In this document: piece after piece, positions 24,697 to 36,673 of the stretch
Numbering within the stretch: the stretch's first letter is position 1
Layout of the letters: each line of letters starts with the position of its first letter
Assembly: GCF_025118155.1 (NCBI RefSeq)
Contig: NW_026251430.1
Location: 62,001-126,000 of the forward strand
DNA from: Cokeromyces recurvatus
Taxonomy: Eukaryota; Mucoromycota; Mucoromycetes; Mucorales; Mucoraceae
DNA length: 64,000 bases
Direction: 5' to 3'
The notes under the pieces: generated by a model
The model's database searches: none
What the model saw: the letters and a program-made list of their open reading frames with translations, nothing else
What the model was told of the DNA's origin: nothing
Translations under genes and position numbers: made by a program

Positions 24697-25811
24697 ATGA
24701 CTACAGATTATGTTGAATTGAACAGAACTGGTGATAAGATGCCTCTTCGTGGCTTTGGCTGTTGGAAGATTGACAAGAAGGATGCTGAAGATACAATCTA
24801 TAAAGCTATCAAAGTAGGATATAGACTTTTTGATGGTGCATGTGATTATGGTAATGAAGCTGAATGTGGTCGAGGCATCAATAAGGCCATCAAAGAAGGT
24901 TTAGTCAAGAGAGAAGATCTTTTTGGTAAGCATAGACAATAGTAATCTGTAAAGTGTATGTATATTCATTTTTGGGATTTAGTTGTTACCAAACTATGGA
25001 ATACATTTCATGGTAAAGAACATGTTAAATCTGCTTGTCAAAGACAATTAAAGGATTGGGGACTTGATTATTTTGATCTTTATCTTATTCACTGTAAGGT
25101 TTATTTTTTATCTTTTTTTTGATAACAATACACACAACATAGACATGAAATAACCGAATGACTTTATTATTATTATTAGTCCCTGTACCTTTAAAATATG
25201 TTGACCCCTCTGTCAAGTACCCACCTGAATGGTATGTTCCTGGCACTAATAATACCCTTTCTTATGAATGCTCCCCCATGCATGAATGTTGGGCTGAGAT
25301 GGAAAAATTAGTCGTAGATACTAAATTAGTACGTAATATTGGTATTGCTAACTTTAACTGTCAAGCCATTTTAGATTTACTTTGTTACGCAAAGATAAAG
25401 CCTGCGGTTTTACAAATCGAACTTCATCCTTATTTACCTCAAGAAAACCTTGTTAAATGGGTCAAGGAACAAGGTATTCATATTACTGCTTATTCTTCTT
25501 TTGGTCCTACATCGTATGTTAATTTAACTGAAAGTGGTAAATCTCATCCATCTTTATTGGAGCATGAAAAAGTCAAACAAATTGCAGATAAACACAGCAT
25601 TAGTACAGGACAAGTGTTGCTTCGTTGGGCTTTAGATCGTGAAATCTGTGTTATTCCAAAGAGTGTACATGAAGAAAGAATGAAAGGCAACTTTGAAATT
25701 TTAAATATCAAATTAGATAAAGAAGATAATCAGCTTTTGGATTCTCTCAAGTCTAATCAAAGATTTAATGATCCAATGGTCTATGGTTTTAATTTACCTC
25801 TCTTTGAATAA
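24697..25811 (+). CDS. Aldo-keto reductase, D-xylose reductase-like
   Basis: Three exons (24697-24925, 24983-25093, 25180-25811) give about 323 aa, normal for the family. An NAD(P)H-dependent carbonyl reductase with a (beta/alpha)8 barrel. The catalytic tetrad is visible: Asp and Tyr in [11 protein letters not shown], Lys in [11 protein letters not shown], His in LYLIHFPVPL. The insert after it ([10 protein letters not shown]) and [11 protein letters not shown] match fungal xylose reductases. The coenzyme motif is IPKSVHEER: Lys, Ser and the later Arg are kept, but the Asn after PKS in dual-cofactor xylose reductases is Val. Substrate is inferred; glycerol or other polyol dehydrogenases of the same family are possible. 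Confidence 0.9.
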
Positions 25812-25946
25812 AATAAAATAAAATAAAATAAATAAAATATGATACAATCTAAACAACTTATGGTAGTAGTAGAAGAAGAAGAAGTGATAGAATAGTAGGG
25901 AAAAAAAAAAAAAGATCATACATAGATTACAAACTTTGTTGGATTT

Positions 25947-27367
25947 TTAATTTTGTTTAATACCAGCTTCTAACATGGCATGCCTAGCATGAATACCTTG
26001 AAAACGTCTACGCCTAGCATCAAGCCATAACATGGTTTCAGCATAAGTTCTAGGTAAGATTCGACGAAGTTTAATATTTTCATCACCTGTGGAAAGTGTA
26101 AAGTGAAATACATTCGTTGTCTCTCGAGTTCCTGCTTCAATATCAATGACTTCAGCAACAACACGTACTTGAACAGATCGGTGAGGATAACCTTCCGACA
26201 AAACAATACCAGACTTCAGATTAAGAAGTGTACCTACATGAACAGGCTTTCTAAAGGTCACTTCATCCATAGATAATAAATTAGGTGAAGCTGATTTCAT
26301 AAAGAGACTTGCATTTGCATAAGCTAATTCGTAAGCACGACGCATCAAGTAACCACCAAAGATATTATTATGAATATTTCTATCTTGAGGTTGCATTAAA
26401 AAGTTACTTTCAATCTTTGTATCTCGCATCCACACGAGATTATCTGGTAAAGGTTGCATTTCATCAGATGATTGAGATTTCATAAATGCATCATCATTTG
26501 TATCATGCGTGTATTGGGAATATTGCAAGTAAATGTCATGAATATCAAGACGTTCTTCAGGTGTAGGAGGCAGACGTGCTAATGAAGTCTCTGTAGCCCT
26601 CTTCTTTCTCTTTTTATTTGTTTCACCCAACGCAAAGAGCCTTTCTTCTGCAGGACTTGTCAACTTTAAAGGATTAATCTTAACAGGCTTTTGTGTTATT
26701 GAGTCTAAGGCAACCATTGTGAATCGAGTTGCTAAAACAGTATTCTTTTTGAGAATACCAAGATTTTCCGGAATTTTAATAGAGTCCTTATTTAAGGAAC
26801 CATCTTCACCTTCAGATACTGTTTCGGCCTTAATAGCGACTTGTATATATATATATAAAAAAAGAAGAAAATAATTAATTAATTTTTATCATAAATTGGC
26901 TTTTTATCTATCATTTCAATCTACTTACTTTCCATAGAACTGTTGCCTACATAAGTAACATGTCCACTTAATTTATAATTCTCAATTTTAGCTTCTGGTA
27001 AGAATAAATCTAAACGATCCACGCTTGCTGTGACTACAGTAACAGGTGAAGCATCAGGATCACCATTATCAATATGTTTATAAGCTATAGCGCCTGCAAG
27101 TGCATCTAAATCTATTAATATATCAAAAATAGTAGAACAAAAAGTCAGATAACATTTAATTATGTTAAAAGAGAGTTTTTTTTTTATATGTACCTTCTAA
27201 AAGCTTGCCTGTTCGAATTCGACCATCAGAAAAAATATAATCATCTAACAATGCAGGAGATGATTTAAAAGGAAGATATTCTACTATATAACTGTCCTTC
27301 ATCTATAGAAAACATCAAAAGACAATATATATACATAATTAGAAAGCTGAGTACGCATATAATAAAT

Positions 27368-27407
<40 letters not shown>

Positions 27408-27753
27408 TCATACAGTTTTATCAATTAGTTTTCGAGGCTTAGAAGGGGATGTCACTGGCTTCTTTGATTCATGTTGAAGGATCTTGTCTCTCCAGAAACC
27501 AGTAGGTTTAACTGTATATACGTTCTGAAGATCTATGTCAAATTAAACAATTAATTTGATATTTTAATTTCTTCTTGATCTAAATATATAATTGGCTTTT
27601 ACGACTACCTTTAGCATTCTTAATATTAGCAGATGAATGTATTCTAGCATATTTATTCAAAATAATGTATTTGGCATTATTATTTCGAGCCAATCGAGTT
27701 GAATGAAAAACACTCTTTAAAGTTTGTCGATATGTTTGACAGCTGTTTAACAT
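25947..27753 (-). CDS. Mitochondrial acyl-CoA thioesterase (ACOT9-like, double hotdog)
   Basis: Five exons (27753-27609, 27532-27414, 27302-27194, 27111-26929, 26839-25947) give about 482 aa. It should hydrolyse acyl-CoA to free acid and CoA. The first 35 residues are basic with Ser/Thr/Arg and few acids (SVFHSTRLARNNNAKY), a mitochondrial presequence. Two hotdog folds follow: around ALAGAIAYKHI with VVTASVDRLDL, and around NNIFGGYLMRRAYELAYANA with VTFRKPVHVG. The spacing matches the ACOT9/10 group. It converges with the aldo-keto reductase, 135 nt apart, and diverges from the unknown gene at 28182. Confidence 0.88.
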
Positions 27754-28181
27754 TTTTTTTTTCCTTTCTTTTTGGGGAAAAAACAAAAAGGAAAAAAAAA
27801 AAAAAAGGCATAATAAGTTTGAACAATTATAATTACCCCGGACACTTGTCAATTGTTTTCTTTCCTTTTTGTTGACGGTCACGGAAAATAAAGCATAAAA
27901 AGAGTTGTGACTCCTCTTCTTTTTTAATGCATAATAATTCTCAAGTGAACAATAGCTTTCATATTTGAGAAACTGTGGTTGTTTACAGCAACAGGAGATA
28001 TACACACTATGTATTTTATTACCTTATAGTAGATCATGACGACGAATAACTTGTACTACATGCATAAAACTACCTTAAAACTTGATATTTTGATGAAGAA
28101 ATCATTTCTAAAAAGGATTATATATATAGCCATTGTTCCAATCTTCAATTTTTATTTATAAAAGAAGAAGAAAAAAAAACA
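27754..28181. promoter_or_regulatory. Divergent intergenic region
   Basis: About 430 nt between the thioesterase start (-) and the ORF at 28182 (+). A-rich near 27770-27805 and a TATATATA at about 28120. Nothing else seen. Confidence 0.4.
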
Positions 28182-28835
28182 ATGTACATAAATTGGAAAG
28201 AGCAAGCTTCATCATCCATCTTATTATCTTCTTCATTAAAGTGGTATCGAGTGGAAGAGCTGATAAGCTATCTACATGATTTGCGATCTTCTATACTTGA
28301 TGGTAATAGTTATACCATTAAAAGAACGCATAACTATCCATCTATTTTACATTGTAGTCGCCATAAAATACCTGCTTCGGAAACCAAACGTTTTCCTATT
28401 AAGGCTTTTTATTTCTGTGAAGGGTTAGGGGACTGGGACTGGCAAAAAATGGATTTATTAATTCTACTTTATAACCTATTGATATTTCCTAATGAGCAAG
28501 AAGTAACATTGGCAACAATAACTCATGATTCGTTTATATTTCACAACCACCACTTGCTGGATAATACTGGATCCATTGAACTAACTATTTTAATGATTAT
28601 AAATCAAATATTACAGTCTATTGAAGCTAATTATAGAAAAGATGCTATCACATTAAACAAGTTTGAGGCTGATTGTAAATTAATTTGGGTCAATGATCAA
28701 GACCAACTGAAAGATCACAATGTTATGAATTGCGATAATGTTATATGTTGTTGTTTCAAAATTTGTATTTTATCTTCAACCTCTCTTTTACATAGACTAA
28801 ATGGGATAAAATCAAGGTTTATTACTAAGATTTAA
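28182..28835 (+). CDS. Uncharacterised protein, 217 aa
   Basis: Single-exon ORF starting MYINWKEQASSS after an A-rich leader with a TATATATA about 60 nt upstream. It looks like real protein: mixed composition, a Cys/His-containing stretch (ILHCSRHKIPASE) and amphipathic segments (LLILLYNLLIFPNEQEV, SIELTILMIINQIL). There are several cysteines near the C-terminus (NVICCCFKICILS). No signal peptide and no recognised domain. It is the longest intronless ORF in a region where neighbours have introns, so it may be a fast-evolving or lineage-restricted gene. Confidence 0.5.
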   Translation: MYINWKEQASSSILLSSSLKWYRVEELISYLHDLRSSILDGNSYTIKRTHNYPSILHCSRHKIPASETKRFPIKAFYFCEGLGDWDWQKMDLLILLYNLLIFPNEQEVTLATITHDSFIFHNHHLLDNTGSIELTILMIINQILQSIEANYRKDAITLNKFEADCKLIWVNDQDQLKDHNVMNCDNVICCCFKICILSSTSLLHRLNGIKSRFITKI

Positions 28836-29655
28836 TATCATGTATTTCTTCCTTCTATATCAGACATTACATGAAAAAAAAGGGGACATTTTCGTAAATG
28901 AAATAATAAAGATGAATGACAGATGTATATTTGCTTTATTTAAACAATAAATGAAAGAAGAGAAGAACTGTGATAGCTTTTAGTTATATTGTATCCATGT
29001 TCTTGTTCTTACAAGACAAGACAGCGTTTTTTACAGGAAAAGTGTAGATATTTTTGTTATTATTCGACATTTCTTATGATGTCCTTTTTGCTCTTTCTTC
29101 TTCTAAAGAGTCAATTCATGAAGACCTATCATATTGAATTACCAATAGTAGGTCCTTTTTTTTTTTTTGACCAATTTTAAACTACAATAATGTTAGTCAC
29201 TTTGAAGAAGCCTATTATAATTCAAACTCATTTTACTTTTAATTGGACAAAATTGTTTTTCTTATAATATACTTTGTACAACAGCAAATTTTTTTTTTCT
29301 TTTTACTAAATTGCATGGGTAAAATATCAAAATCCTAATCCAGTAAATTGATATTATCTTAAATTATAAAGAGGGAAAACTTTGTAATATAAAAAAAAGA
29401 AGTTTATCTATTATCACAAACAAAGAAAAAAAAACTTTGGCAAAATATATTTGAATTTAGTTTAAGTTCATCATTTGACATAATATCTTTTAAGAAGGTT
29501 TCAAAGTTAGTAAAGAAGGAACGGGGAATTAATTTACTAAATCCCGTACTACTGAGTTTATTCTCAGATGGTGACAGCAAAATAAGCGGTCACAATTTGA
29601 AGAGGAATAAAAAAACTATAAAAGGAGGTAAAAACTCGCATCTTTTTTTTGTTCT
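28836..29655. other. Intergenic region upstream of U5
   Basis: About 800 nt AT-rich. Small ORFs (for example 28989-29180) lack coding character. The last 100 nt would contain the U5 promoter; no defined proximal element could be recognised. Confidence 0.4.
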
Positions 29656-29660
29656 TTGTA

Positions 29661-29816
29661 CTTCTGTCCTGTGCTCATATCGGATAAATCTTTCGCCTTT
29701 TACTAAAGATTTCCGTGGATGCGGGACGCTAAAGAAGTTTACCCTAATTTTTAGGAAACCCCTTTTTATTTCGTTCTTTTTTTCTTTCTCTTTTGAGAGA
29801 AGGAAAGAATGAAATA
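29661..29816 (+). ncRNA. U5: U5 spliceosomal snRNA
   Basis: The invariant loop I region is present: CGCCTTTTACTAAAG at 29694-29708 inside the conserved ATAAATCTTTCGCC...GATTTCCGTGG frame. Flanking strands GTCCTGT and GCGGGAC pair to close the long stem. A Sm-binding site AATTTTTAG lies at 29746-29754. A 3' terminal hairpin follows at about 29765-29815, with an ATTTCGTTCTTT arm pairing to AAGAATGAAAT. Ends are approximate. It lies tail-to-tail with the kinase gene ending at 29868. Confidence 0.93.
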
Positions 29817-29867
29817 TCTTTATATAAATAAAAAAAAATGAAAAAAATATATTCTGAAACTTGTATA

Positions 29868-30482
29868 TTAGACTATTTTTTTACTACTATTTTTAAGCTC
29901 GTCTATTTGTCTTCTCATAATTACGTTTTCTCTTTGTAATAAGAGTGTTTCTCGTTGGCATGCTTGTAGTTGTAATTCCATTGAAGCCTATAGATTTACA
30001 AGTCAATTAACTTAAATAAAGATTTTTTTTTTAATACTTGCAATCATTTCTTGCTGGGCTTTTAGTGAAGTTGAATTTATCATACGTGGTTCTAATGAAC
30101 TAACCAAACTTAGTAAGGCTTGTTTTTGCAGTTCATTTTGTTTGACAAGCTCATGTAGTTGTGTTTCAATTGAAAAATGCCTTATATTTCTTGTCAAGTA
30201 AGAATAAGAGGATGATAATGATGAGTTATTTGAATGAGTGGTTGAATTAGATGATAGGGCTTCCGTAATGCTTTGTTGTTTGGATGAAGAAATAGAGTCA
30301 TTATAATTATGACTTAATTCAAATCTCCCAATTTTTATAGGTTCTTCTCCTGCTAATATATAGCTTCCTTTACTTGAAGGTGGGCTCATTGATTTATTAG
30401 AATTATTACGTGATAAAGGCACTGACTGATAAGGTGGTGATGGTGATCTCTGAATATTTACTCTACCATTAAATTTTTTATC

Positions 30483-30528
<46 letters not shown>

Positions 30529-32611
30529 CATTAGAACTCTAGTTATTATCATTATTATCATTATGATATTACTTTGAATAGGGTCATTTTGGCTGATAGG
30601 TCGATATATTAATTTACCATTCAATTGTTCACAAATACGTGATTCTTCAGAGAATGTAACGCTAGGTGTCTTTTTATGATGATGATTACCATCCTGAATA
30701 TATTATATTATGTATAAAAATAATATAATCAAATCAGTTTAAAAAAAGTAAACTTACATAAGGTAAGAAAGTAGGAAAAAGTATTCCTGCTTGTTGTCTT
30801 CTACGTAAAGAATCATTTGTAAAGTCATCACTCAATGCTCTTCCTTTCCTAATAGGAGAAGATGAAAATGGTACAGAGGGTAATTGTACCGTGCTGCTGT
30901 TTGTATCAGCAAGAATATTAAGCTTATTTGATACTGGTGAATAGGACCATGATTCTGATGATGCATGATGTTTTATTCCTTTCTGATAAATAGGAGGTTT
31001 TCGAACAACAACGTTACCAAATGAAATATGTCTTTTTGATGAATTATGATTCTTATTAAAGTTCCATTCCTCCTCCTCATGGATTGATGTAGTAGAAGGC
31101 TTTAAATTATGTTGAGCCATGATTTTCTTTGGTGGTCTAGAATCAATAGAAGGTAAATTGGTTGATACCCAATTTTTAACAAGCCATTCAGGCTTTTTAG
31201 CTTGTTTAAAGAAAGGATGTTTAAGTAATTTTTCTGCAGAAGGTCTAGAATATGCTTGAATTAAATAAATAGATGAATTATGTATAGTATCTAATATTCT
31301 ATTTTACCGATTTACTCCTATTTTATTTAAACAGCTATCTACCATTTCTTTAAATGCCAAGGAGAATTTATTAAGAGTTGTTTTTGTATCTAAAGTAGGA
31401 GGGTCATTCATGAGTGTGGCTATGAGTACTTTCATAGGTGGAAGATTAGAATTAGGAGCATGCCCAGTGAAAAGTTCGATAGCTGTAATACCAAAACTCC
31501 ATATATCTGCTTTAGAATCATATCCATTTTCTTGAGAAATGACTTCAGGTGCCATCCAGCACGGCTATAATCATAATAAGGTTAGCTTTATGTATATAAA
31601 TAAATAAATATATATGTATATATATTATTTATTTGAATACTAATCCCTTACTGTGCCAACAAAGGTAGTCCTATAATCTTTTTTACCCTTTTCTAATAAT
31701 GAGCCAGATACACCAAAATCAGAGATTAAGACTGTACCATGATCATCCATTAATAGATTACCAGCCTTTATGTCTCTATGAATATGACCATTCTTATGCA
31801 TATACACTAGACCTTCTAATACTTGTTTTAGAATAGTAGCAACATAAACCTCATCAAGACCATCTGGATACTTTAATTTCATAATATCTAAGCAAGAACC
31901 TATTTAAATATGAGTCATGTAATATAATGTAGTGTATTATATATGTATATTATTGTCACCTAAAGATATGAAAGGAGTAATTATGTATAATTTTGTTCCA
32001 TGAATAAATGTTCCTAAAACTTGCAATACATTTGGATGTTTACATAATGCCATCACAGCCGTTTCTCTCTATCATAATGATATTAAAAAAAGAAAAAGTC
32101 CATAATACTATTAGATAGAAATACCCTTAATGCATCTATTCGATCCCTTCCAATAAAATCTAAATCAATCACTTTAACTGCAACTCTTTTATTTAGTGGA
32201 AGATAGATGCCACTATAAACAATAGCAGACGCACCAGTTCCTTAAATGAATATATAAATGTGTATATGAATATATGTATATGTATATAGATATGTGTGTG
32301 TGTATATGAATATGTATATATAAATATGTATATTATATTTTTATGTATATATTAATTATATATTATATATATTATATATGCATATACATTTATCTATTTT
32401 ATTACATAACAATAATACCTATAGGTTGTTGTTTGTTTATTTCTATATCATCCATAGTCATTGTTATTGTAGTATTTTGCTGAACACCAACAAAGGCTGT
32501 TTCTTCTTCTGTACTATTCTTCTCATCCATACTAACTGTGAGTGTTGGACTTTTGTTTATTAAAATAGATTTTGGAGAAGAAATGATATCTTCATGATTA
32601 ACAATAATCAT
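29868..32611 (-). CDS. STE20-family Ser/Thr kinase, SPAK/OSR1 (FRAY)-like
   Basis: Nine exons (32611-32419, 32240-32125, 32068-31960, 31899-31652, 31564-31308, 31244-30758, 30693-30573, 30481-30042, 29987-29868) give about 696 aa. Kinase domain about aa 64-325: loop [54 protein letters not shown], ending LLKHPFFK. The ordering and [10 protein letters not shown] with [14 protein letters not shown] match group VI germinal-centre kinases, which act in osmotic/ion or morphogenesis signalling. The C-terminal half is Ser-rich and ends in a predicted coiled coil ([19 protein letters not shown]). The last intron appears to be GC-AG: only that splice keeps the coiled coil open. No clear CCT docking domain was seen. 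Confidence 0.87.
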
Positions 32612-33234
32612 TCTTTTTATAATTTGATTAAAGAAGAAGAAGAAGAAAGAATAAACACATATAAATTACTATTAAATATAAATAGGGGACAATAGACTAA
32701 AATAGAAGGGATTTTACATACGTATACATGAGTATTTTCTATCTTGTAATAATAAAAAAAACCTTATGCATTTTAGCATGTAGTAGTAATAAATCGGTTT
32801 AAAAAAAGTGAAAATTGGATAATTTATTATCAGACGCATATTTCTTGTAGTAAAATAGAAAGAGACTTGCCGTGACGAACAACAACAACAGTAATAATAG
32901 TTAAATTTATTTTTATTTCTTTCTTTCTTTTCTTTTCTTTTTCTTTTTATTTTATTTTATTTTATTTTATTTTATTTTATTTTATTTTATTTTATTTTAT
33001 TTTCTTTTCTTTTATTTTTTTTTTGTAAATTATATTTAAAGAAAACAATTTAGGTAAAACTACATAGATTGACAAAGAATCTACAGATTCAACTAATCTT
33101 ATCAAACATAGTATAACATATATATATACATTTCTTTTGCTTTTTATGTGTATATATGTGTATATTCTTTACGTATATACATGACATTCAATTTAATATT
33201 CTAATATTTTCTTATATAAAGGACCCATATATAT
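32612..33234. promoter_or_regulatory. Divergent region, SPAK-like kinase / adenylate cyclase
   Basis: About 620 nt. It contains a (TTTTA)n pentanucleotide array at about 32942-33003 (12 or so units) with TTCTTTTC flanks, then TATATACA-rich sequence. No gene. Confidence 0.5.
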
Positions 33235-36200
33235 ATGAATAACAGTAAAAAAAGTAGTACTCCTTTACAAAAATTGACAAAAAATAATAACACTAATATT
33301 AATTCAACTGCTGAAGTAATGAGCGATTTTACTCGACAAACTAATCATGGTGCTTATTATTTTTTATTTGAATATAATTTAAAAAAAAAAAAAAACAAAA
33401 GACATTCGTTTATTCATTCATTTATTCATTCATTCATTCATTATATATTTAGATACCATTCACCCTTTTCAATTACCTATACAAAAAGATAAAAAAAGGC
33501 ATTTGTTTCGATTTGGAAGAAAAAAAAGTAAAATTAGTAGACTTTAACACATTTGACAACAATTTAACCATGTATGAATATATAGGTCGATCTGACTTGA
33601 ATCCTTCTATTTTTGGTAGTGGCCATCACTCTTCTGTTTCTACAAGCTCACTTACCTTTTCACCTTTAATGAATGATGCAGCATCCATATTGACATCTCG
33701 AAAAAAATCTAAAGATTATGAAAATAGTATATATAATAATGATTTACTTGGTGTAGTAGATGATAATTTAAAAACTGCTATTAATGAAAGAAAAAAATCT
33801 GGAAGCTCAGGCCATTCAAAAGGAAAAGATAGAGAAAAATCAGAAGGAAGCATTTATTTTTTGACGGAAGAAGGAAAAAATGATAAAGTAAATAGTAATA
33901 ATAAAAAAAAAAATTGTAAATAGATAAGCGATATACTAAATTACTTTATTTTCGTTACTATTTAGAGTCTTGAATGTTTGTATAAGAAAAAAAAAAAAAA
34001 AACCATGAAAATGAGCCAATTTTAAATAAACCTTTTCGTTCTAGTGGATCAAAATTTTAATTCAATGGACGGTATTATTAATCCAGAATATCGTAATGGT
34101 GATAAAGGAAAAGTATTACCCCAGGTAAAGTGAAGAGTATTGAATAATAGATATTCTCTTTGTATTATTTATTTACTTGTTTAGTTGTATAGGGATTAGC
34201 AGGTATAGATAAGAATGTAGAGCATTGGGCGCCTCCAGATAGTTGGGCAGTACAACCAGCTACAGCAGATGATGGAGTTGATAATCATGTTGAAACACCT
34301 TCTATTGCTCCTAATAATAGAAATGAACAAACAGATTATTTTCCTGTTGTTGAACATGAAAATTGGAATATACCCAGTAAAAATGTAAGTATACATGTAT
34401 AGATATTTATATACATATACATATATTCATATTCATACTTACTTATTATACACTCTATTATCTTGCTTTCTAGTATTGCATTCGTATTTTTCGTCCAGAT
34501 GGTACATTTGGTACTTTAATTGTACCTTTAAATGCTACTACAAATGATCTTATACAAAAACTGGCAGGAAAGTTCTTTTTGCATGACTTGAGTAAATATA
34601 AACTCAGTTTAATTTTGCATAACAATGGTAAATAATGATAATAAATAAATGTCTGGTAAATTAGATTCATTTATTCTCTATTAGAGCGAATACTTCAATT
34701 GAATGAACACCCAATTCAGATTCAAAAGACTTTACTTGAACAAATGGGTTATACGGAAGAGGATAAAATAGAAGATGTAGGTAGAGAAGATAATTCTTAT
34801 TTTTATCGTTTTGCATTTGGACCTAGCGTTACACAAGCATTACAAGAAGAAGATGAATTTGGCACTTACAGGCGTGTAGATCTTCAAGCCAGGAATCTAA
34901 CAACGATTCCTATCTTTTTATATAAATATGCTGCTCGTATCGCATCACTTGATTTATCCAAAAATTTAATGATGGAGATACCCGTGGATTTCTTGCAGAT
35001 GTGTAAAAATTTAAAGCAGCTTTGGCTTACAGCAAATGATTATCATGTATTACCAATGTCAATTCATTGTATTCCAAATCTTGAACATTTAAATATATCG
35101 AGTAATCATATTCGTGATTTACAACCAGCTCATTTAGAGGACCTTACTACTTTACGTACTTTACGTGCTTATAATAATCGACTTGAATCTTTACCAACTT
35201 CTTTTGCAACTTTTAAACATTTAACTATCCTATTTATTTCCAACAATTCTTTTACAAAGTTTCCAAAAATAATTTGTGAAATATCAAGTTTGGCTTATCT
35301 CGATATCAGTTTCAATAAAATCACTTCATTTCCGGACGAAATTTGTAAATTAACTCAATTAGTAGGTTTGTTTGCTACTGCAAATCGTTTAACAGGTCGT
35401 TTACCTTCTGGCTTCTCAAAATTGGATAAATTGCAAGAATTGGATTTAAGACAGAATCAAATAACTGATCTTGATGAATTATATATGTTACCTAAACTGG
35501 AAATCATCTCTATCGATTACAATGCTATTACAGTCGTCAATTATAATTTTCAGAATTTACGTCAACTAAAGATGTGTAAAAACCATTTAACTCAATTTAC
35601 TATAGTACCAGCTCAATTATATAATCCAGATAATACACTAAAACCTAAGCGTTGCTCTTTGACTGATCTCAACCTTGCCAATTGTAAATTAAGTTCGTTA
35701 TCGAATGATCTCTTTGTAAACACTGTATGTCTCGAAAATTTAATTTTGGATAATAATACACTTAGTGCTTTACCCAGTAGTATAGGCTCTTTAAAGAAAC
35801 TTGTGCGTCTTTCTGTACAAGGGAATAATCTTGAATCATTACCTCCTCAAATATCTCAACTCACTGAACTTAAAGTGTTGGATGTTCAAAAGAATAATTT
35901 AAAATCATTGCCTCGAGAGATTTGGCTTTGTATGTCATTACAAACTTTAAATTGTTCTTCCAATTTGCTAGAGAGCTTCCCTGAACCTTATTCAATGCCT
36001 AGTACAAGCACAAGTTCTACTTCAAGTAATTCATCAAACAAATCAATGTTATCACAAACAACTAACGTGGATCATCCCTTTTTCACTACTGAAAACATTA
36101 CATCCATTCCACCTACACCTCCCATACAGACAGCACATCCTAAAGATACACCTTATACGGAGGCGAATGAGGTCCCTGCAAATCTCCTTTCTAGTGGTTT

Positions 36201-36628
36201 TCGACCTCCCCCAAATTTTAACCCTCCCTCATTTTTTACTAGTCCACGAAATCATCCTCCACCTTTATCCCTTTCATTACGATATTTATTTCTTGGTGAT
36301 AATCGATTTACAGATGATGTTTGGTCTCCTTTATCTTTGTTCCTTGAGTTACGTACTTTAAACTTATGCTTTAATGATTTGTATGAAATCCCTCCAGAGG
36401 GTCTTTGCCATCAACATTTGTACGAGCTTTATTTATCCGGTAATCATCTTGCTTCACTTCCTGCAGATGATATCGAAAAATTAAGTTATTTACGTATTTT
36501 GGCTGTGAATGGCAATAAACTACAAACATTGCCTGCTGAAATTGGTAAATTGAGAAAGTTGTTAGTATTAGATGTTGGTAACAATGTATTGAAATATAAC
36601 ATTTCAAACTGGCCGTATGATTGGAATT

Positions 36629-36673
<45 letters not shown>

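Noticed and set aside
32942..33003. Regular array that could suggest a CRISPR-like or satellite structure
   Set aside because: It is a simple TTTTA microsatellite without spacers.
33513..33585. Continuous reading of exon 3 of adenylate cyclase back to 33513
   Set aside because: The frame can only start at TTG. A 58-nt intron (33528-33585) joins the basic segment to RSDLNPS more sensibly.
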